The notes under the pieces: generated by a model | The model's input: the letters and a program-made list of their open reading frames with translations, nothing else | What the model was told of the DNA's origin: nothing | Database searches by the model: none | Shown: positions 58,195 to 64,000 of the stretch, one piece after another | Numbering within the stretch: position 1 is the first letter of the stretch | Layout of the letters: every line of letters begins with the position of its first letter | Assembly (NCBI RefSeq): GCF_030272615.1 | Contig: NC_081412.1 | Span: 542,706,335 to 542,770,334, forward strand | DNA from: Cryptomeria japonica | Taxonomy: Eukaryota; Streptophyta; Pinopsida; Cupressales; Cupressaceae | Direction: 5' to 3' | Length of the DNA: 64,000 bases | Position numbers and translations under genes: made by a program

Positions 58195-58212
58195 ACATCG
58201 GGTTCACCAAAA
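58195..58212 (-). other. Element G primer-binding site
   Basis: Minus strand TTTTGGTGAACCCGATGT lies directly inside the LTR. H has the same TTTTGGTGAACC. TGG start fits a tRNA CCA end, but I cannot name the tRNA. Confidence 0.65.
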
Positions 58213-59432
58213 TGTAATGAGGAAAAATAGGTCGATGAGAGATCAAGAGGAGAACTACCCTTTCCCTCAAGGAGAGATGAGAGTTTCACTGTTGATTACC
58301 CTTCAAAGACTTTTCACCAAATTACATTTGGAAGAGGAGAGGAGAATACACTAGATTCAACCTTCAAAGATGAAGATTGAATTCTGAATGAAATGAGAAT
58401 GATAAGTTGATCCCGTCTTCCTTATTTGAAACGGAAAGGAATTGATTGAATTATGTAGTACAAAAGTGACAAAGAATTGATTATAAATTGAGATCGAAAT
58501 ATGGGATGAAGTTGTGCACCTGGATCTGGTAGTAGTATGTCAAGAGGAAGTTGCCTTGTGAATTTGAGGAAAAGTTGCCCAAACCATGGCGGGAATGTAC
58601 ACGGTCCTCCGAAAAATCCATGAAATGAAAAGGGTTTTTCCGCCTCTGCAAATAGAGCCCAAATTTGAAAGTACAGCTACGCACCTACAACCTACACACA
58701 TAAAAGAGAGGAAAATGGGTTGGGATTGGGGGTTTTCCTTTAGGTCAAACCCCAGTTTTAGAATTAACCAAGTAATGAAAGAAAGTACTTGCAAGTAGAT
58801 GTAAATGAAAGTCTGAATTGTAAATCACCTCAATGGAGGTTGTGATAGAAATGTTGATAGAAATGATAATGTAAAATTGAATGTTGGAATCAATCTCCTC
58901 TTCAATGGTTGAATCCTTGACTTGAATGCAACACCTATCCTTGAAGGGAGACTTAAGAATGCTCAATGCCAAAAAAGAATGCTTGAATGCTTGAATGCTT
59001 GAATGTTCTTGAATTCTTGATCACTTATGCAACTTGACATACTCCAATCTTATCCAACTTCAACTTATCGAACTTCCACTTATGCAAATAAGAGGATGGA
59101 TTCCCTTTAAGTGCATGTTAGTGGATTTGATTTTCATCACAGGCCGACATCGAAGGAGTTTATCCCAATGCACAACCAATAATGCAACCCCAAGAATGGT
59201 CCTTCTCCAAAATAGGGTAGGGATAGGGGCACCACGCCCCTATCCTACACCCCTTTCCTACCCCTTTCTCCAAAGTAGAACACAAACAGGGTGGTGTGGA
59301 GGCCAAGGAAGAAGTTGATTCTGAGGGTTGAGCAGTCTTCAGTCTATGATCGAGCTAGAGGATTCGATCTCGCGTGTGTGAGGACCCTAATGCAGTAAAA
59401 AATTTCTAGGGTCACAATTTTATAACACTACA
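58213..59432 (-). repeat. Element G 5' LTR
   Basis: 1220 bp, TGTAATGAGG to AACACTACA. Contains GAATGCTTGAATGCTTGAAT near 58976 and a C-rich segment near 59230-59270. Followed by the GATTG target duplication and element I. Confidence 0.9.
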
Positions 59433-59914
59433 GATTGATACACTTTGTACGCAATCACCATAGCACCAAATTTAATATAATCTTCCATTATGGTACTAAT
59501 TTTCATTGATCATCTGTCAAATTTTGCACTAATTAGTTTATTTACGATAGGGTTTGTAACTTTCCGTAACCTTGGATTTTCAATAGTTTGATGTAAACAG
59601 GTAACTGCTTTGATTGCTTCCATAGTGATCTTGTATGGCTTGTCTAGTTATGCAAATTCTATCTTAGGGTTTTTGATATCATCCATGATCTTATCTATGT
59701 ATAGATCCAAAATATCTTTCAACCCAATTTCTTCAATTTCACAATGAATATAAGCACAAACATCATCTACATGTAGAACACCATGCGAAATGAAGGAAAA
59801 GGCACCTACCAGGTCATCCTCCATGGACTTGTATGGATGTTTCTTGAATAAATGACAAGTCCTATCCTTCACTTTGACCACCAATGGAGTAGAAACAGAG
59901 GATGCATATGCCAT
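59433..59914 (-). pseudogene. Element I ORF2, N-terminal part
   Basis: Starts MAYASSVSTPLVVKVKDRT at 59914 on the minus strand. It contains DVCAYIHCEIEEIGLKDILD, the counterpart of the IHCxIEELG block of L and D, then a stop at 59648 and continued homology (PYKITMEAIKAV) to the G insertion. It resumes at 29382. Confidence 0.75.
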
Positions 59915-60251
59915 TTTAGAATCTCAAAAAATAACTCAAATTAATGCCCTTCAATAAATATGTTAAACAACTGTTGAGTGCCCTAGATCGCTTTGTTGGA
60001 TTGCTGTTTGCTCTTAGATCGCCTAGAAACTTTGATCATCTAAAAAGCTTAATAGATCAAAAACACTATTTGGAAGGTGAAGAATTATCCTTGTATTCAC
60101 CCTTTTAATCTTGCAAACCCTAATTTCCCTTTGAAATAAATGCACCTTAAGTAATCAACCAGATGGTCTTGTTAAGCTAATGAATCCCACAACCAACCAT
60201 ATGAGTTCTAGATATTAATTGCCATATGTAATCCATAGACCATAGATCTCA
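59915..60251 (-). other. Element I spacer between Gag-like ORF and ORF2
   Basis: No coding frame recognised. It corresponds in position to the gaps at 4591-5117 in B, 18606-18833 in D and 45954-46320 in L. Confidence 0.5.
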
Positions 60252-61484
60252 TCAAGGGATACTGGCAAGATTTTCATTGATTTTCCTCCCCCTAAGGCCA
60301 AAAGCCCTTGTTACCAGATGAAAATATGCACTGGATATAGGTACAAATCCATTATTTGCCTTATATTCATCCTTTCTCACCCACATCTTCTCAGGATTCT
60401 CTTTGATCTTGTCAACTTTCATTTTACCCTTCTCATCTGATTTATTCTTGTCTACCGAAGCACTGTTCTTGCTTCTACAATACTTTGCAATGTGACCGGT
60501 TTTGTTGCATGCTCTGCAAACAACATTATTCTTCAAAGATCTGAAGTTCATCTAATTTTGTCTCATCTTGCACTAATTATAGGTATTTCTAAACATTCCA
60601 CAGGCATAGCATCTTTTTTTCTAAAACTTATTCATCACAACTCTACATACATTTGACTTGCGTCCAAAATTATTGCATATGAAATATTGACTGGTAAAGG
60701 TAGAAACATTGTTGTTCATCACATTGTTATTGTTCATTATTACATTGTTCATCCTACTTCAGCATTGACTTGCCATATAACCAAATTTATTGCAAGTAAA
60801 ACATCTACCATTAAATTTATGAGCATTAGGCTATCTTACCGGAGGATTCTTTCTCTTCTTTTGGTCAGCTTTAGCATTGCCTTGTCCAGATCCAAAGGAT
60901 TCACTTTTCTCATATCCAAGACATCGCATATCCTTTCCATGTATTTGACTTTCTAGCATCTCATCAAGTCTTGCTGAACTGGCTTTGAATTTGTCTTAGT
61001 ATTCATTGATAGTAGCAAGTTCATCCCTCAAGGTAACAATCTGTCTTTCAAGTTCTTGACCATTATTCCTTGATTGTGTCAACTTAAGCTTCAACTGATC
61101 ATTCTCATAGGTAATTTTGAAGCATTCATCAGCTCTGTCCTTCAATGATTATGCTAGATTCTCCTCATTCTTCTTTCAATCCTCAATCTCCTTGGTCAGT
61201 CTCATCACAATGGATTGCATCTCATTCTTCAAAACAACATTTTCTCTCTCAAGTTTATAAACTTCATCAGCTTTGTCCTAGTACTCCATTATTTGATATT
61301 CTTTCTCCTTCAATTTGTCCATTAATTCCTTTCTCTTTTCTCTACAGATACTTGCTTGATCCTTCATCTCACTAATGAATTCATCAGCTCCATTCAGATT
61401 CTTTTTCAAGGTATATTCCTCACTTCCAGTAGGATCAAGATCCTCAAGTGCAACTTTGAGTTGTCTCTGAAAACCACTATCCAT
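60252..61484 (-). pseudogene. Element I Gag-like protein, coiled coil and zinc knuckles
   Basis: Starts MDSGFQRQLKVALEDLDPTG at 61484. Coiled coil follows, with several stops. Knuckles in order: CFTCNKFGYMASQC (His lost to Tyr), a decayed second, CYACGMFRNTYNxC (decayed), and CRACNKTGHIAKYC, which is intact (60551-60252). Same layout as D and L at lower similarity. Broken. Confidence 0.72.
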
Positions 61485-61537
61485 TGAGTCAATCTCCTAG
61501 ATCTTCCTCATGCGATTAAGCTTCCTTAGAGGTACTA

Positions 61538-61552
61538 GGATTTGATACCAAT
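61538..61552 (-). other. Element I primer-binding site
   Basis: Minus strand ATTGGTATCAAATCC: matches the tRNA-iMet complement for its first ten bases, then diverges. The LTR starts at 61553. Confidence 0.75.
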
Positions 61553-61590
61553 TGTTGTAATTAAGGATCACTGAGAGGGGGGAGGTGTTA
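61553..61590 (-). repeat. Element I 5' LTR, recognisable inner end
   Basis: TGTTGTAATTAAGGATC then ACTGAGAGGGGGGAGGTG, the same G-tract layout as the other LTRs. Beyond about 61590 I cannot match it to any other LTR here, and the outer LTR end is not seen. Confidence 0.55.
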
Positions 61591-62706
61591 GCATATAATT
61601 TTTCAAATTAATTATGCTCTTAAAATGTTCTCCTCTATTTCTTGGCTTTATACATCGAATACTTTTTTTATCATGAGAATAGTTGCTGTTGGATTTTTTG
61701 TGCAGGATGATCTCACAATGTTAGTCCTCTTCTATTTATGATCCATCTCCTAATATTCAACCATTAGTTAGGAATATTGAGGGTGGCATTGAGATAGGAA
61801 AAAGACAATTTGAGATCTTTGTAGGCATAAGTCTTGCCAAGGTGTATGTTTTTATAGCATCTCAGGAAGCATAATGAGAGAAGGCACAACCCTTATGAAT
61901 GGTAGAAGTTCCTGTTTGATTATTAATCTTTTGTATCCTTAAGAGGAAGTAAAAAATTATAAATAGTTGAAAGTTGCATTATCAAGATAAGCTACCCTGA
62001 TAAAAACACTTAGGAAACAAATACTAGCTTTTGATCGATGTATCATATACTGATAAGCAAGCATGTAAATCCAAAGTCAAACCTATCGACATCACTCTTT
62101 CTGACTATAGCATGGAGTCAATGATGGCTATATCAGAGAAGCATATACCAACAAGGCTCATCAGCATAGTGAACATAAGTGGCAAAAGCAGAAAATTGTC
62201 TTGTCGATAGCCGATGAGGCTATCGGTAAGACTTATACTGATAAGTGCAATAATAAAATTGTCCATCAGTGAAGGTTGTCACGAAAAGAAAGTTATCGGG
62301 GAAACAATGCTTATCGCTATGATGCCAAATGAGTTAACCTGATAGTCGATGAAAGTATTGGGGCAACCTATGCCGATGCATTAGAAAATAAAGTTGTCAG
62401 CTTAGGATATCTCGATGAAGAAGAATAAGTTACTGAGGTAAAACAAAGGTTTTGCAGAGGGAAATACACAACGGGAAGACATATCCCGATGAACCGTTGT
62501 CTCATTAGAATTCAAACTAAAGTAGTGGTTTACTATTTAATTCTAGAAGCAAGTGTATCTATGGCTCACATGAGGAAAATTTCATTGCAAGTCAGTGTGT
62601 AGATATATCCGACATATGAGTTAAGATTGTTTAGTCCATGTTGCACACTAGAAAAGGATAATTCATAGAGAGCATACATTAAATTTCTAGAGACCAGAGA
62701 AAAGAG
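61591..62706. other. Unassigned sequence, possibly LTR or leader of M
   Basis: About 1.1 kb without a gene. The stretch 62040-62470 has many TATCG and CGATG phrases (for example CGATAGCCGATGAGGC near 62207), which resembles LTR sequence of an unidentified family. No PBS, tract or paired repeat could be found. Confidence 0.3.
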
Positions 62707-62708
62707 TT

Positions 62709-63660
62709 ATGATCATAGAGATGGACACATCAAGTTCAACCGAGAAGAAAAGGGTGGCGAAGAGTCCAGAGTCCAGGGTGAAAAATAATAAGACAAAAGA
62801 TGTGCCTCCTATGAGAAGATTGAATCAAGATATGATTCAACAAATGCAAGCACCTAGCCTAAAGTCTAGAACGTCGAAGAAGCACCTACCTGGGAGAGAC
62901 CAATTGGAATATAAATATAGAGAGTCGGGGATGTTTGGACAAAGGTGAGGGGGTATGAATTGTTTCTTTTTCATTACCTAAGGAGAAACAAGGAGATTCC
63001 ACTCTGTAATCCATGGATGATGAATTTGGGTAGGTTAACTGTCCCAAATGTTTTTGTAAACATAAGGTTATTGGGGGTTATGGTTAGGAACTATAATTTT
63101 GCAAAGAGATATATTCAATTCCTGAATGGTGATACTTTCATTAGGTTTTTTGCTGATACTATAAATGAGGTTTTTAATTTAGATCCAAACCCTGACAGAC
63201 CCTTGTCTTTTGGGGAATCAGAAGAAGAATATCTTAGGATGGACACCACATACACTGGTTGGAAAATTTCCATTCATAAATAATATCTAGGGAAGTTAAC
63301 TGAGGAAGATGGGCCTCCTTTTAGCATTAATTTATCTAGGCATTACTTGTAGTATACATACATGTCATGCAGACAAGCAGGAGGAGTTGAGGTTCCTGAT
63401 TTGGCCAGTACTGGGCCACTGGTTTTAGCTTGAGACATACAAATGTATGAACCTAGGCCCTTTAATTATGCTGCATACTTGGTAGAAAAATTGCATGAAG
63501 GTTTGTTAAAATTAAGGGATAATAAGAACCCTAGTTTCAAATTTTACTCATTGCTAATGCATTTGATTATGCTCTATGATAATATAAGTGGTTTATGGCC
63601 AGAAGACCTCAAATTAAATACAAGGAACATGGAAGGTGAGGAATAACCTATGCAAATGTG
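62709..63660 (+). pseudogene. Element M: unknown retroelement ORF related to ORF2
   Basis: Frames 62709-62948 (basic, Lys/Arg/Ser-rich start MIIEMDTSSSTEKK), 62945-63283 (FVNIRLLGVMVRNYNFAKRY, FADTINEVFNLDPNPD) and 63443-63646 (LVEKLHEGLLKLRDNK, FKFYSLLMHLIMLY) appear to be one protein broken by two stops and a frameshift. The last motif resembles FKFGSLIICLALYF of I and FRFGNLLVSLMLHI of L. The FLNG...IN-VF pattern recalls the plant transposon-protein domain of Athila ORF1. Assignment uncertain. Confidence 0.5.
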
Positions 63661-64000
63661 GACATCTCTTTGGGATTCTTGATATATGAGATCCAATTAC
63701 AATAAGTTTGAAGAGCTCATAGTAAAACCATTATACAAAATGTATGGATTTCCTTGTGAAGGATCCATTTCTGAGGAAATTAAGAGATTCTTAAGGCCTA
63801 AAGACTTTGATGATAGGAAAAATTATTGACCACAATTGGGGAGATTGGTTTGTAAATAAATATTTCACATGCTTCAAAATATTTGGATTTGAAGGAAGCC
63901 CTTATATGTTGCCTAAATTAGTACCCAACAGGATAGCCTATTTAGAGATTGTACAATAGCTAAGTGTATCAAATGCTAAGCATTTTGCTGATCAACAAAA
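63661..64000 (+). pseudogene. Element M downstream coding remnant
   Basis: Continues in the plus strand with short homologous-looking peptides (YNKFEELIVKPLYKMYGF, EEIKRFLRPKDFDDRKNY) separated by stops, and runs off the window edge. Position corresponds to the middle of ORF2 in L. Confidence 0.4.

Larger units (their letters stand above)
29383..59432 (-). mobile_element. Element G: gypsy-like gag-protease element, split by F
   Basis: Left (3') LTR is 29383-29579 plus about 51800-52854; right (5') LTR is 58213-59432. Perfect target duplication GATTG (29378-29382 and 59433-59437). PPT AAAGTGGGGGCTAAA (minus strand, 52855-52869) and PBS-like TTTTGGTGAACCCGATGT (58195-58212). The 5.4-kb interior encodes Gag and a retropepsin-like domain only, with no RT, RNase H or integrase. 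It lies inside ORF2 of element I. Confidence 0.87.

Noticed and set aside
61685-61720. TTTTTTGTGCAG followed by GATGATC, like a 3' splice site and exon
   Set aside because: The downstream frame stops within a few codons and shows no similarity to a known gene.

Overview
This window looks like intergenic heterochromatin from a large plant genome. It is AT-rich. I could find no host protein-coding gene, tRNA or rRNA. Essentially all of it is LTR retrotransposons inserted into one another. Copia elements primed by initiator tRNA-Met (PBS TGGTATCAGAGC), plant telomere-type repeats in LTRs and the long, decayed nest suggest a seed plant, perhaps a gymnosperm. That last step is inference only.

I use letters A-M for the elements. 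Left half (1-27946): A is a Ty1/copia element on the minus strand that runs off the left edge (1-2196 plus 9859-11791). It is split by B, a complete plus-strand non-autonomous element (2197-9858, LTRs of 1142 bp each, perfect 5-bp target duplication CCTTC). A lies in the 5' LTR of C, a plus-strand copia element of the same family (11792-25048). C is itself split by D (16578-23380), a second complete non-autonomous element. C sits in an LTR fragment of J (25049-25602). J abuts H (25603-27946), a gypsy-like, gag-type element that has inserted into I.

Right half (27947-64000): I is a minus-strand non-autonomous element seen as 27947-29382 and 59433-about 61590. It is split by G, a gypsy-like gag-protease element (29383-59432, perfect 5-bp duplication GATTG). 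F, a minus-strand copia element (29580-51794), sits in G's left LTR. Inside F are K, the least damaged copia element (31490-38777), and L, a minus-strand non-autonomous element (39973-48265) whose 3' end has been rearranged by two tandem duplications. The right end (61590-64000) holds unclassified sequence and M, a coding region related to the unknown ORFs of B, D, I and L.

How the parts may work together: A, C, F and K carry copia Gag, protease, integrase, reverse transcriptase and RNase H, all disabled here. B, D, L and I have no recognisable polymerase. They encode a coiled-coil Gag-like protein with up to four CCHC zinc knuckles, followed by a second ORF of about 1,100 codons that I cannot assign to a known family. 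LTR ends pair B with A/C/K (ending TTCATCA) and D/L with F (ending CCTAACA), which suggests mobilisation in trans by two copia lineages. The conserved second ORF is the best candidate for something undescribed.
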